From Fragilariopsis cylindrus CCMP1102 (taxonomy: Eukaryota > Bacillariophyta > Bacillariophyceae > Bacillariales > Bacillariaceae): a stretch of DNA of 64,000 bases. The position numbers were made by a program, and so were the translations under genes. Each line of letters begins with the position of its first letter. Positions within the stretch are counted from its first letter, which is position 1. Shown here piece after piece: positions 11,404 through 22,489 of the stretch. The notes below the pieces were generated by a model. That model worked only from the letters and a program-made list of their open reading frames with translations, did not search any database and was not told the origin of the DNA. The DNA lies in assembly GCA_900095095.1 (NCBI GenBank), contig FMBT01000344.1:124001-188000 (forward strand), given 5' to 3'.

Positions 11404-13704
11404 ATGATGAAAAAAGCTACCTTCAAGGCAATCACTTTAGCTGGCGTCCTTTTTAACATTGCCTCCATCATCACCACCGTCGATGCTGCTACTTGCCAAC
11501 CAGGAACCTATACGTTCACCCTAAATGGTTCTGATTGTCAAGTTTGTCCTCCTAGTACGTACACCGACTTGCCGGGATCTTTTTACTGCAAGCCGTGTCT
11601 CGACACTATGTTCCAGTATGAGGGTGCAAACTCCGCGGAGCTATGGAATGGCGATCTGTATTGTGTCTATCTAGGAGATGACGACGATGACATCTTTAAC
11701 ATCGAAACGATGGACCCTACTACAACGTATCCTCCAAGCAGTATTCAAGTTGCCGAAGGTGTTTTTTCGGACGCTCCCTCTCAGGTTCCATCTCCTATCC
11801 CATCTACCATGCCAACAAAGGTTTCATCTGCAGCTCCGTCGAGCAGCCCAAGTAATGAACCTTCGAGCAGTCCAAGTTCTGCATCAAGCGATTCGCCAAG
11901 TAGTGAACCTTCGAATAGTCCAACCACCAGTCCCTCAAGCAGTCCAACCGCCAGTAGCCTACAACCAACAGAAAGTGTATCATCATCAGAAACTGAAAAC
12001 GATACGACTTCTGTACTTGAGCTTGCAACCGAAGAATCGATCGTCTGTGACGAAGATGGTAACTTTGATTGGCACGGTCAGTGCAAACAGTGTCCTACCG
12101 ACTACGAAGCAATCCTTTATCCATTCTTGGTACTATTTCTTCTGGCCTTCATTGTTCTACTACTCCAGTACCTACTACCATCGTGCTTTACACCACTCGT
12201 TTGGTGGGGATTGGAGTACCTACAGATGCTCTATTTGATTGGAATTTCACCCATTACATGGTCCCCAATTGCAGATATCGTATTTGGAAAATTCCTTCCT
12301 CTCTTCGCTCTCGATTTGAATGCATCTTTCAACGTGCAATGCGTCATGGGTGATAATTGGAAACGAGAAGCAGATATGCTATTGGTACTTTCATTTCCTG
12401 TCATTGCCTTGATCTTGTTGACTTTCCTTTCCAAGATCTCTAGCGGTCGGATTATTCGGGATGAAACTGTATCACGATGGATGTCCATAGTTCTATACAT
12501 GGGGTACTTGAAGTTGATCCTTACCTCTCTCGAGGTTCTTGATTTTCCCACATCGTGGTCCGCGGATGATTTATCTTCCTGGGTAAACTCTGATCCATTC
12601 TACAGTACTCTAGGAGGATTTGCCGGTCTCTTGTTTTATGGCGTGGCATTCCCTTTCTGGTTTCTTCAGAATATTGGTCGCTACTATAGTCTAGCTCATA
12701 CCGATGCTCAACAAAAGGATGAACCTGCAATACAAGACGAAGAAATAGCGAGCGAAGTAAACGATCTTCGATCAGAAAACAAGCCAAGAAAAAGAAGGAC
12801 CTTTTTATGATGTTGGGAGTCTTCCCAACAACTCTCCGACCCAGTGCTTGGTGGTGGCCTGGACTTATGATGCTTCGAAAGTTTATCTTTGCGGTGTTGT
12901 TGGTGATCTTTGACGATTCAACATTTCTGTTGTTGGTGATTTTCCTTGCGACTCATCTTTTAGGCTTTATTGCTCAGCGATGCTGCTCGCCACTTGGTGC
13001 AGAAAGTCGCAAGAAGTGGTACCATACAGCTACGGTTGACACAGTGCTACAACTCTGCTTGATAGTAATGGTTGGCGTAGCATTCTTATCCTTTTGGTCT
13101 ATTAACGAGGATGGAATGAAGGAGAATTTTCAAAAGTGGACGGAAGATATTCTTGTGCTATGTATTTTTACTCCAAGTTTGATATATCTGGGTGTTGCCA
13201 TTGGAGTTTCTTGCGCTCAACCCGAACCCTGTTTCGAGGCAGCTGCATCCGAAATTCTCATTATATACCTCTACTAAAGGGGACGATGCATCCGACGCTA
13301 ATGGTGGTGGCCTGTCCATCATGCAATCTTTCGATACGCAATCCGCCTCCTCACAGAGCTACGACGAAGCGTCTCTTTCGCAAAATGAGATTCAGTTTTT
13401 TGGTGACGTAGATGGAGCTGATGAATGGAAAGAAACTGCTGACTATGATGACTGGATCGCAACGGGAGCACCATCTGCCGTGATGCAGGAGGATGGCGAG
13501 GAGGTTGCCCAAGGACGCGGAGATTCCACCATTGCGACAAATGATTTGGAAATTGACATCGAAGGCTTTGATGATGATGATATGGCAACTGTATATGAGG
13601 AGGTTTGGGTTGACGAGGCTACCGGTGAAGAAATTTCTGATCCAAAGAATGGCAACTGGATGGATCCAGAGACTGGTATGCGAGCCATTCCCCTTGATAA
13701 TTAA
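11404..13704 (+). CDS. Multi-span membrane protein with Cys-rich ectodomain
   Basis: Probable surface or endomembrane receptor-like protein of unknown function. It begins with a signal peptide (cleavage near VDAAT-C). A cysteine-rich module of the ephrin-receptor/TNFR-like type follows (CQPGTY, CQVCPPSTYTD, CKPC; about 11490-11670), then a Ser/Pro-rich linker (about 11780-11960) and a short CxxC element. About seven hydrophobic segments come next (about 12110-13220), then an acidic cytosolic tail of about 150 residues. This layout is common among large diatom and oomycete protein families. Two one-base frame changes interrupt an otherwise coherent protein. One is in a T5 run at 12802-12806 (base lost) and one is near 13250-13262 (base gained). 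They compensate each other, so consensus error is more likely than decay. No catalytic domain is recognised. Confidence 0.7.
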
Positions 13705-14286
13705 TGATACCTATACCCAATATAATATCAGGCAGCCCCCTTTAGAGAAAAATAACGATACTGTAATATCTTTTGATTAAAAAAAGATATAAAAATCATA
13801 TTAATAAAAGACTTTATCTATTGAAAATTTCATATTACTAATAGCTATTAGTAAAACTATATATCTAATTCTTCATATATTAGAATTGAATTCGTAGAAT
13901 CAGGACACTATATATAGCTCTTTTTTCTTGTTCGATTGGTGTCGATACGTATGCAAAGTAAAACAATGCATCTTCTCAGAACCCAAATATTCATCACTTC
14001 ATTAATTGTTATAGAATCGAGAAAAGATGAGATGCCCCAAGAAATGGTCAGTCGAGAAGTGTTAGTCCTTCCCCCATCATATACACTTGTATGTACTTAC
14101 GATCGATTTACATAACCGAATATTTCTAAAGGGCGGCAATGCTGTTATTCCTATTTATAATTTCTTTTTCTCTTCTCTCTTGTCTAGTCGATAAAGCGAT
14201 AATTTTTGTTACCAGATGGTTTCTATACGTCTACCTCGACCAAAACATATTGGTATACACGACTGATTTTGTTGTTTCTTCTTCTT
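13705..14286. other. Convergent intergenic spacer
   Basis: AT-rich sequence between two convergent genes. Nothing beyond short direct AT-rich words is seen, and no RNA gene is recognised. Confidence 0.55.
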
Positions 14287-15757
14287 CTAGAGGACCTTTG
14301 CCCGTTTTGATACTTGGTGGTTATCATTGTCATTGTCACCATCAACTTCTTTATGTTGTTGTTGTAATTTTTTGTCACTACTTTTCTTTTCCTCGTCAGC
14401 TTTGTCGACTTGAATTGCATCTCTCTTCTTCAAAAAGTAAGAGTCTTCATATCTATGTTCTCCAGCTGCTAATGTGATTGGAGTGATAGTATCAGCATTA
14501 ACATTAGCAACAGCAGTCAAAATTCCATTCGCTATTGTTTCAGTTGATGATGTTGTATTAGTATTAGTAACAGAAGCAAAAGCATCGGATAATTAACATT
14601 CCAAACTTGACACATAGTTTGCATATCATGACTGTTACATGTTTTTGCGATCGTTTGTCCACCCGGAAAATTTATTGGTAGATACGGAACTCGTCCCGTT
14701 GGTGTACGTCGATGTCCCATCATTTCACAAACAACATACTTTGCATTTTTATAGTGTACATCATATCGTACAGATTTTCGTAAATATTCTTGTACGACAG
14801 TCGTCTTATCGACCAATGGTTGTTGTTGTTGTGCTTCTACTATTGTTGATCCTGTCGCTGTTGCTGTTGTTGTTAGAGGTAAAAATATGCTAGTATTGTA
14901 CAGTGCTGGTCGACCTAACAATACACCATCAACTTTAGTTCTTTGTACAAATTCTATACGTTCCTTCCGATCATAAAAGTCTCCATTGACTAAGAAATTA
15001 ATAGTCGGATACTTTGGCCGTAATAAACTTAAAACTTCTTCTAATGTATCCCAATCGGCTGCATTTATTTGATCATGACCGGGTCGTCGACCATGAATAG
15101 CAACAGCATCAGCACCTGCATTAATCATTCCCTCTACAAAGTCTACTGTTTTTTGTGTATTTTCTAATAGCCGTATCTTGCACGATAGGGGTTTATTTAA
15201 TGGTTTCAATAAATCATTTTTCAATTTTTTAAGAATCCGTGCAGCGCGATCATGATCTTCTAATAATGCTGCTCCCATCCCACCAGAAATACTAAATTTA
15301 CGTGGACAACCCATATTGATATCAATTGCTGATACGTCACGAATCACATGTGCTGCTGCTTGGAATGCTAATTCTGGTTCACCCGTACCTAATTGACATA
15401 CTAATTTGTTCCTTTCTTGTTCTGGATCAATTCGTAATATTAAACAAGGACGATTATTTTCAGATTCTAATCTTTTACGTGTCTTTTTGGATAGTGTTGA
15501 TGGATCCTTACGTAATCAATTGTATTTAAATGTTTATTTTCAACACGGATTGTTTGAGAGATTGATCGATCGACTAATTCTTCTGTATATGTAAAGTCTG
15601 CACCGTATTGTAAAGCTAATATACGTAATGGTGTTGTTGATGCTCTGACCATCGGAGCAAGAGCAAGACCACGATATAAAGATCGGGCAGCATCACTACA
15701 GCAATTGTGCATATTATTGCTGCAATCGTCGTTATTATTGCTACTGTTGGTCGTCAT
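14287..15757 (-). CDS. tRNA-dihydrouridine synthase, Dus2-like
   Basis: FMN enzyme that reduces uridine to dihydrouridine in tRNA D-loops. From the start at 15757, an Asn-rich leader is followed by the TIM-barrel signature GLALAPMVRASTTPLR (about 15690-15645) and TYTEELVD. The catalytic-cysteine motif DINMGCPRKFS sits near 15300, with GGMGAALL after it, then AIHGRRPG and the phosphate-binding VDGVLLGRPALYN (about 14920). These fit the eukaryotic Dus2 group. No double-stranded-RNA-binding domain is seen. The C-terminus is Lys/Asp-rich and ends at 14287. The protein would be about 490 residues. Two one-base slips are seen, near 15508 and near 14588. Each acts like a lost base next to a GAT triplet, and the sequence on both sides is well conserved. 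The gene is divergent from the channel gene at 16273. Confidence 0.85.
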
Positions 15758-16272
15758 CGTTTGTCGTCGTTCTCTACCTCTTCTTCTGATTTTTGTCTAC
15801 CCGGAGCGTAGCGCATCCAATAACAAAGTTTATTACTATTATTATTGCTGTCTCGACTTCATACAGTATGTCAGATCTGTTTGGTGTTTGAAGTGATTGA
15901 GTAATTATTTCAGATTCCATGCAGTTTATCACTTTTTCTTCGATTTTTCTTGGTATTGTGATCAGCGGACGGAGGGCAGGCAAAACTTCGCGCCATTCCT
16001 CGCATTGAACTAACATAATTTCAAAAGTCAAAAAGTGATACAAAAGATACCATGCAAAAATAATAAAGGCATGCAAGTTCGAAAGTGCAACAATCCCAAG
16101 ATTAACAAAATTTCAAATCTACAGCACGCTATTAGTGGTATATTGTATGTCAATAAGGGCAGAACAGAATTAAAAAATTGCTTGTCGTTGGGTTCATTCG
16201 AGTGTAAGCTAAGCTACTTACCTAGCTATTATGCGATAATCAAATTCAATTACGAAGCCAAGCAAATGAAAA
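15758..16272. other. Divergent intergenic region
   Basis: About 515 bp between the start codons of the dihydrouridine synthase (-) and the channel (+). The open frame on the minus strand at 15774-16076 has no recognisable domain. The region presumably holds two promoters. Confidence 0.5.
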
Positions 16273-17178
16273 ATGCATCATATTCTATCATCCACGACGA
16301 CGTTCATCATTATTTGTATTTATTGTATATTGTTGTTGTTATGCAACTATTGTTGTACAACAATAATAATTCATGATGTTACAGCGGTATCATCGGCATC
16401 AGCGGCAATAATCAGGACTGCTCATCATCGGCGAATGGGAAAATCATCACTTTTTAGGATATACCAATTCAGAGGAGGAGCATCAAAGATAGAAGACAGT
16501 AATAATATTAATAATAAGAATAATAACAACAACAACAACAACAGTAAAAGTAAAAGCAATAATAGCAGCAGTAGCAATAACATCAATAATAAAAATAATA
16601 ATACAAGTCAACTCTCTTCTTCTCTTCGACAATTTTGGAAAATTGGAAAGAAAAGTTGGAAATTTGCAGTAGAAAGAGTATCACCGTCATGGCGACTACC
16701 ATCCTGGCGACCATTAGCCTTTCGCAGCGATAATAGCAATGATAACGACAACATCAGCAGCAACATCAACGAAAGTGGTGTTGCTACAAGTAATACTACT
16801 ACTGGTATCACTACCGCTATTACTACTACTGCTACGACTAACGAACAACAATACGGTGACGATAGTGGTGATGATGATGATAATACCGCGAAAATCATGA
16901 CATCAACATTGTCATTAAAATCATCACGACCATCCTATTATAGTCCATTCCGTATGTACTTATCTTGTATGGGGATTGTATCATTATGGATATTAACAGG
17001 AACATTATTCTATTCCTATTATAATGAATGGCCGATACCACAATCATTTTTTTATGGTACGGTAAATACTCATAAGAGTTGGTGTGGTGTGGTGTGGTGT
17101 GGTGTGGTGTGGTGTGATCGGTTGTTTTGCTTTTGTTTTTGTTTTTGTGACCAAATTATATATTTTTTAATTCTCACA

Positions 17179-17218
<40 letters not shown>

Positions 17219-18771
17219 TGATCACCTCACTCCACACTCACTTCGTACAGCTGTCGATGCTGGAATGTCAATTGGATTTTGTACAGATGTCGCCGAAACC
17301 AAACTTGGTAGTAAGGCATTCACTGTTATTTATATATTATTGGGTGCATCTGTTGTTGGTGGTGCACTTGCATTATTTATACAAGATATCGTTGAGGGTG
17401 TTTTTGATAGAGAAACGCAACTACCAAGTAGAGGCGATAATAATGGCAATGATGCAACTACTTCCAATCATTATATTAAAGGATATAACCTTTCATTGGA
17501 AAAAGAAGTTTTTGAAAAGTTCGATGTATCACAAACGGGTACATTAAGTAAAGAAGAATTTAGACAATTATTACAATCTACAATTAAAACAACAACACGG
17601 CCCTTGTCTGAGGATGATATTGATATACTTTGGACAAAATTTGATCGAATTAAAGACGGTACTATCCATTTTGAAGAATTCGTTGGATCGTTCCGCAAAA
17701 TCGATAGATTGATTGCTTCGTTACACAGTGATAATGAAAATAATAATACCATGACTAAAAACCAAAACGACAATGATGACGATAATGATGATGTGAACTG
17801 TTCGAAATGGTGTTGGACAATAACAAATAGTATACATTCCAAAATATTATCTACTACAAGTTCGATATATTCTTCTATAATATCGACGTGGAATAATGAA
17901 AATAGGATTTATGGTGTCTTCATTGCTTGGGTATTACTCGGTATTGCATGGGGGATGATTGATCAAGGATGGGATCCTATAACATCTACCCATTTTGCTG
18001 TCAGTGCTTTAGCAACAGGTGGATTAACAGCTCCTCCCGTTAATAGTGATGGGTAAGTAGTATTTCCAACATCCACTCATTACACAGTGTATTAATGAGT
18101 CATCCTTGTGCTGAGTTGACCGTTGCTACGATATTGTCCGTTACAATGTTGCAATTATCTCACCCAATATCATATCTATTACATCCTGATATATGCCGTC
18201 GTACTTTTTATACCTCTAAAAAAATAGGATCTTACCTGCTCGACCTTCTATCTTTTGTGGATGCTATTGTCTATTTGGTATACCCCTAATGGCCATCACG
18301 CTCGGACATTTTGCACGTGTATTGGTTTCGGATCACGTTGCTGCTATGGAAGAATGGGCATTGACTCGTCCAATGACAGCAACTGAATATCAAATTGCCA
18401 AAAAGTACCTAACGAAGGCATCAACTTCGTCACCACCACCAATGACAATGACAACAACGACAACTTACTCATCAAAATTAACAAAAGAAGGACGATCGCA
18501 AAGATCTCTATCTCCTCCTCCTCCTCCTCCATCCACCGCCTCGAGAGGATTATGTTTGAGCGATTTTATTGTATTGCAACTGCTTCGACAGGGAAGAATA
18601 TCTGCAGGAACTATGAATATCTTAAAAAAGGAATTTGACGTATTAGATAAGGACAGAACCGGTGTGTTAACGCTCGAAGAAGCAACCAATTGGTGTAGTA
18701 TACCCAAGGTAGACGAAGACGATGATGTAGTATCACTACCATCATCATCATCATCATCATTGGAACGCTAA
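16273..18771 (+). CDS. Two-pore-domain channel with EF-hands
   Basis: Ion channel subunit of the tandem-pore (K2P-like) type, probably calcium-gated. Exons are 16273-17056, 17251-18052 and 18228-18771; introns GTACGG...CAG and GTAAGT...TAG keep the frame. Order: signal peptide or first hydrophobic segment, a long Asn/Thr-rich region, a membrane segment near 16950-17010, first pore loop (17251-17290), second membrane helix, two EF-hand loops (DVSQTGTLSKEE near 17523 and DRIKDGTIHFEE near 17642), third helix, second pore loop (about 17980-18050), fourth helix, and a third EF-hand (DKDRTGVLTLEE near 18646). The pore filters are odd. The first reads SIGFCTD and the second ATGGLTA, so neither has the K+ signature TxGYG. 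Potassium selectivity should not be assumed. Channel architecture is well supported; the ion is not. Confidence 0.8.
17081..17215 (+). repeat. Intronic (GGTGT)n and (TC)n microsatellites
   Basis: Inside the first intron of the channel gene. Seven copies of GGTGT occupy 17081-17115 and a TC run 17181-17215. The TC run lies 35 bases before the acceptor at 17250 and may serve as its polypyrimidine tract. Confidence 0.85.
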
Positions 18772-19437
18772 GATATTTTGATATCAGCCATCATCCAAAT
18801 TTCATGCAAAAAAAAGTTCCAACCTTTTGAACGGTCTATTGTGTCCTATGATGCAGAATTCGATAGTTCTTTATTATTATTAGTACAGTATAGTAGTCAA
18901 CAACAATTCGTCAAATCCATCAGGCTCCGACATTGTGGACAGAAATCACAATATTACATGAACCCTTCTTGCCATAATTCCTATTATATACATCCATGTT
19001 CAATGTAGCTACAAATATACTTCTATCAGTATGCTTTTCTGTAAAATTGATAAGGCCACTGGAGCAGGTCGGGAAAAAATTGTTATTGCGGGGTCAGAGA
19101 AAACATAAAACGTTAGTGTTTTTGCCATTTTACCATTATTTTTGCTGAATTTTTTATCTCCACGTATACAGTATCGGTAGACTTACTGTACTTTCACTTC
19201 TTACTACAATAATATGTATGTAAAGTACTACTGTACTACAGTATTGAATAGAGCTACTAGTAGCATGAATAATATGACTAGCAAGTATATAGATAATATA
19301 TATATGCCAGTTGCATATGTTTTCATTTTTGTTGGTATAAAACAATCTCATATTAGGATCATACTAAATACCATACGTTTTCCGTTCTTTTGACTACTGA
19401 ATATACGGTATGATAATCATATTTATTTTGTCATAAT
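18772..19437. other. Convergent intergenic spacer
   Basis: AT-rich spacer between the channel (+) and HAD phosphatase (-) stops. No gene is recognised; small open frames lack any support. Confidence 0.55.
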
Positions 19438-20568
19438 TTAACATGCTAATTTTCCTTTCAATCGAAGATCCTCTAATGTTTTCATTACACCATGTTCATC
19501 ATTGGTCCATTCTGATGTATAGTTTGCAACTTTCTGTAGACTTTCATGTGCATTATTCATTGCAATTCCTAGACCTGACATCTGTAGAAATTCAATATCG
19601 TTAGTGCCATCACCCATAGCAACGACATCATCCAAAGAAATCTTCAATTCCTTACACATATTATTTAATCCACGTCCTTTATTAACATCAGGATGTAAGA
19701 TTTCTAAAAACCAATCGATGTCATTATTAAATGCTTTTACAATATGCGCCAATCGAGCATCATCATCATCATCATTGTCATTGTCGTTGTCAGTTTTTGT
19801 GGGACAGAGCAAATCAAAGAATGATTGAGAACAGGCAGGGAATTCATCCTTCTCACATCGAACTAATAATTTTGATGGTAATTGATCATCTTGTTGTGTT
19901 CCAAGAAATTGTTCAAATTCATCATCAACTGTTACAATATGACTGTCCGTTAGGTACTCATATTCCTTTATCATTTGACGATGACTTGAAGTTCGTGGAT
20001 TAGCATAAATTCCATCATCGATATAATATTGGACAAAATAACCAAATTTTTTAGCGAGTTGGATCGTATTTGTCACAGCATTTCGTGAGAGTGGTGTGTA
20101 GAATAATTCCTTTTGACACTTCTTGTTGTCGACATCGGCATCGTCAGTTTCGTCATTATTGTACGCCAACAAGAACCCCCGAGCTCCATTAGAACACACT
20201 ACTGGTAATGATGTGGGTAGAGCAAGCTTCTTAACAATTTCGTATGTAGACGGAGCCGCTCGACCGGTTGCGATGCAAATTTTGATTCCTTTTTTATGTA
20301 GATTTCGTAAATATTCGGCTTGTTCGTCGGCCAACTTATGACTTGAATTAAGTAGCGTTCCATCCAGGTCCAATGCAACCATCGAAAAAGAAGAACTAGC
20401 ATCATCAGCACATGGATCATCATTATTGTTATTTTGATCCTGTGTGGATACGATGGGTTTGATTTCACTTGCATTCGTCATCGTCATCTTTCGTTTGAAG
20501 AAGTGAAAGTACGGTACTGTACTAGTAAGTCTATCGATACTGTACAATGCGAAGTCGTAAAGAGACAC
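19438..20568 (-). CDS. Cof-type HAD phosphatase
   Basis: Haloacid-dehalogenase hydrolase of the Cof/YbiV-like sugar-phosphate phosphatase group; the exact substrate is unknown. It is a single exon of 376 residues. Motif I with the nucleophile is ALDLDGTLLNS (near residue 65), motif II is IATGRAAPS, and the lysine-bearing motif III lies near NKGRGLNNMCKEL. Motif IV is MGDGTNDIEF (near residue 310), and a C2-type cap lies between II and III. The start at 20568 adds 27 residues with several aromatics before a second Met at 20487. That extension may be a targeting peptide or untranslated, so the second Met is a real alternative start. A polyAsp/Asn microsatellite-coded stretch sits at about 19760-19795. 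The gene is divergent from the Lys-rich protein at 21143. Confidence 0.85.
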   Translation of the reverse strand: MSLYDFALYSIDRLTSTVPYFHFFKRKMTMTNASEIKPIVSTQDQNNNNDDPCADDASSSFSMVALDLDGTLLNSSHKLADEQAEYLRNLHKKGIKICIATGRAAPSTYEIVKKLALPTSLPVVCSNGARGFLLAYNNDETDDADVDNKKCQKELFYTPLSRNAVTNTIQLAKKFGYFVQYYIDDGIYANPRTSSHRQMIKEYEYLTDSHIVTVDDEFEQFLGTQQDDQLPSKLLVRCEKDEFPACSQSFFDLLCPTKTDNDNDNDDDDDARLAHIVKAFNNDIDWFLEILHPDVNKGRGLNNMCKELKISLDDVVAMGDGTNDIEFLQMSGLGIAMNNAHESLQKVANYTSEWTNDEHGVMKTLEDLRLKGKLAC

Positions 20569-21142
20569 ACTTCCAGTGACTAGATAGATCGTGACTTAGG
20601 ACCTAATTTACTTTTATGGGGGATGTATCTCTTATAGGGACTATCCTCTCTCTGCCCCCGAATATCGCACACGTGGGATGATGACGCACGCATCAATCCA
20701 AAGAATGAAATGATGACTCATCAATCCATTGTGGATGAAATTCTTCGTCCACAAACTTCTCATACGTTTTGAGAAAAGTCTGAAAAGTGAACAAAGGGTA
20801 AATTGCAATTCTTCAGGCTGTTCAGGTGTGATGATGGAGGCAATTTGGATCAGCACTTAACGTAACGCACGTAAAGAACGGAGTATTGTTTCGAATAGTT
20901 CGTATGTAATACTATTCGTACGTCTTTGGTACGATTCTGATTCAACACAATGCAGCTGGAATCTGAACAACGTCGGATGCAACACTTTCTTCCACACACG
21001 CATGGCCCTTGAATTCAGGACGTGGTCGCGGAATTTGAAAATGATATCTGAAATTGGTTTTTCTAATTTGCATGCAGATGCTCTCATAAAATCAAATTCT
21101 TTAAAACATTCAACTCGACAACGACAACAAAAATCATTCATC
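20569..21142. other. Divergent intergenic region
   Basis: About 570 bp between two divergent start codons. Weak open frames at 20641-20856 and 20857-21216 on the minus strand show no family features. It presumably contains both promoters. Confidence 0.5.
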
Positions 21143-21688
21143 ATGTTCGCTAAACTCGCACTCCTTTTCGTTGTCATCGTTGTTGTTTCTGTGCAAGGAT
21201 TCGCTCCACCTGCCATGCAGTCGCGTGTTGCTTATAATACCGAACTCAATGGCGCATTCGACTTCCTCACAAAAGAAAAGGCAGCGGTAGTAGAAGCACC
21301 TGTCAAAGCAGTTAAGAAGAATCCATTCGCAAAGAAAGTAAAGGAAGCAGCACCTGTCAAGAAAGAAGCCAAGAAGAATCCATTCGCAGCATTCGCCAAG
21401 AAGGAAGCACCTGCCAAGAAGGCCTCCCCAGTTAAGAAGGTTGTTGTTAAGAAGGTTGTCGCCAAGAAGGCCGCCCCAGTTAAGAAGGTTGTCGCCAAGA
21501 AGGCCGCCCCAGTGAAGAAGGTTGTTGCCAAGAAGGCCGCCCCAGTGAAGAAGGTTGTTGCCAAGAAAGCCGCGCCAGTTAAGAAGGTTGCTGCTAAGAA
21601 ACCTGTCTCAAAAAAGTTCACTAGTCTTAATAATGGATCGAAGAAAACCAAGCTCACTATCTACGAACGTACATGCCACATCAATTAA
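21143..21688 (+). CDS. Lys/Ala-rich, H1-like protein, probably plastid-targeted
   Basis: Encodes 181 residues from the ATG at 21143. The open frame extends 5', but this Met begins a clean signal peptide. The hydrophobic core ends SVQG-FAPP, with Phe at +1, the diatom signature for import through the complex plastid. The mature part is strongly basic. KKNPFAKK-like blocks occur three times and are followed by an 11-residue repeat of the type VVAKKAAPVKK, as in histone H1 tails and bacterial H1-like proteins. No globular domain is seen. A role in compacting plastid DNA is an inference from composition and targeting only. It could instead bind silica, RNA or polyanions. Confidence 0.7.
   Translation: MFAKLALLFVVIVVVSVQGFAPPAMQSRVAYNTELNGAFDFLTKEKAAVVEAPVKAVKKNPFAKKVKEAAPVKKEAKKNPFAAFAKKEAPAKKASPVKKVVVKKVVAKKAAPVKKVVAKKAAPVKKVVAKKAAPVKKVVAKKAAPVKKVAAKKPVSKKFTSLNNGSKKTKLTIYERTCHIN
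21455..21586 (+). repeat. Coding minisatellite, 33 bp x 4
   Basis: Four near-identical 33-bp units (21455, 21488, 21521, 21554) each encode VVAKKAAPVKK. A related partial unit precedes them and a diverged one follows. In-frame expansion keeps the basic tail intact. Confidence 0.88.
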
Positions 21689-21816
21689 TTTCCTTTCACG
21701 AGTAATAGAATATAATGTGTAACCTTAGCTATTGTTTTAACTATTTAATTTGCTCTCTTATATACGTTGTAGACTTACTAGTTTTGTCGTTATCGCCGTG
21801 AGGTAAACTTGTATAT

Positions 21817-22324
21817 TTATATCATAATTATATTGTAACTCAAATCAGCTATCACTATGTTCATCATCACAACTTTCATTATGTCGAAATATCTTTGTTG
21901 TCCTGCTCCGTCATTTTCAATCTTTTGTTTTCTACGAATGAGTAGGTTTGACGCCTTTTTTCTCTTTCCTTTCCTTGACATTCCAAGATTATAAATAGTT
22001 AGACCAGTCTGGTTCTGTCCCTTTCGATTCGATGTTAACTTTTTTCCATTATCACTTTCTCTTGTTTCTGATAATAACACTCGAAGATTCCCTTCAATAA
22101 TTTTAATCATATCTGTAGCCGACGGTTGTAAATAACGAATGAAAAAGGTATATTACAAATTGCCTATCTTTCGCAGTATAGGTTGTGATGCCGAGGTTAT
22201 GGCTGTTTGTTCTGCCATTATCACCACTTGTGCCACTATTATTACTATAGTTACTACTAGACCTCCCAGCTCGTCCACAACGATGAATATATATGTTGTT
22301 CCTAATTTCATGACAGAATGACAA
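21817..22324 (-). pseudogene. DEAD-box RNA helicase C-terminal fragment
   Basis: The minus strand reads EIRNNIYIHRCGRAGRSS at the start of this stretch, a good match to helicase motif VI (Y-I-H-R-x-G-R-A-G-R). The following GITTYTAKDRQFV resembles the post-motif-VI strand. One frame over, FIRYLQPSATDMIKIIEG and a Lys/Arg-rich tail resemble the C-terminus of nucleolar DEAD-box proteins. Motifs Q, I, II, III, IV and V are absent: the sequence just upstream (22325-22489) has stops in all useful frames and then the next gene ends. It looks like a truncated relic. A frame change lies near 22130-22150. The remaining sequence of 21689-22489 shows nothing else. Confidence 0.5.
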
Positions 22325-22489
22325 GATTTTAGTCTAATTTGTAGGTGCGTTGAAAATCTATCTTGTTCCAGGCTAAACTTGACAATTACTGTCGAGACTA
22401 CATATTAATAGTGGCAGGCTAAGTTTGATCACATAATTGTACTAGTTGATTTATATTATTTTTTCACCTATTGTCAATATTCATACTCC

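Noticed and set aside
15774-16076. 100-codon minus-strand frame upstream of the dihydrouridine synthase
   Set aside because: Different frame from the gene, no domain and not needed for a complete N-terminus.
20857-21216. 119-codon minus-strand frame
   Set aside because: Overlaps the start and signal peptide of the Lys-rich protein on the other strand; no family features.
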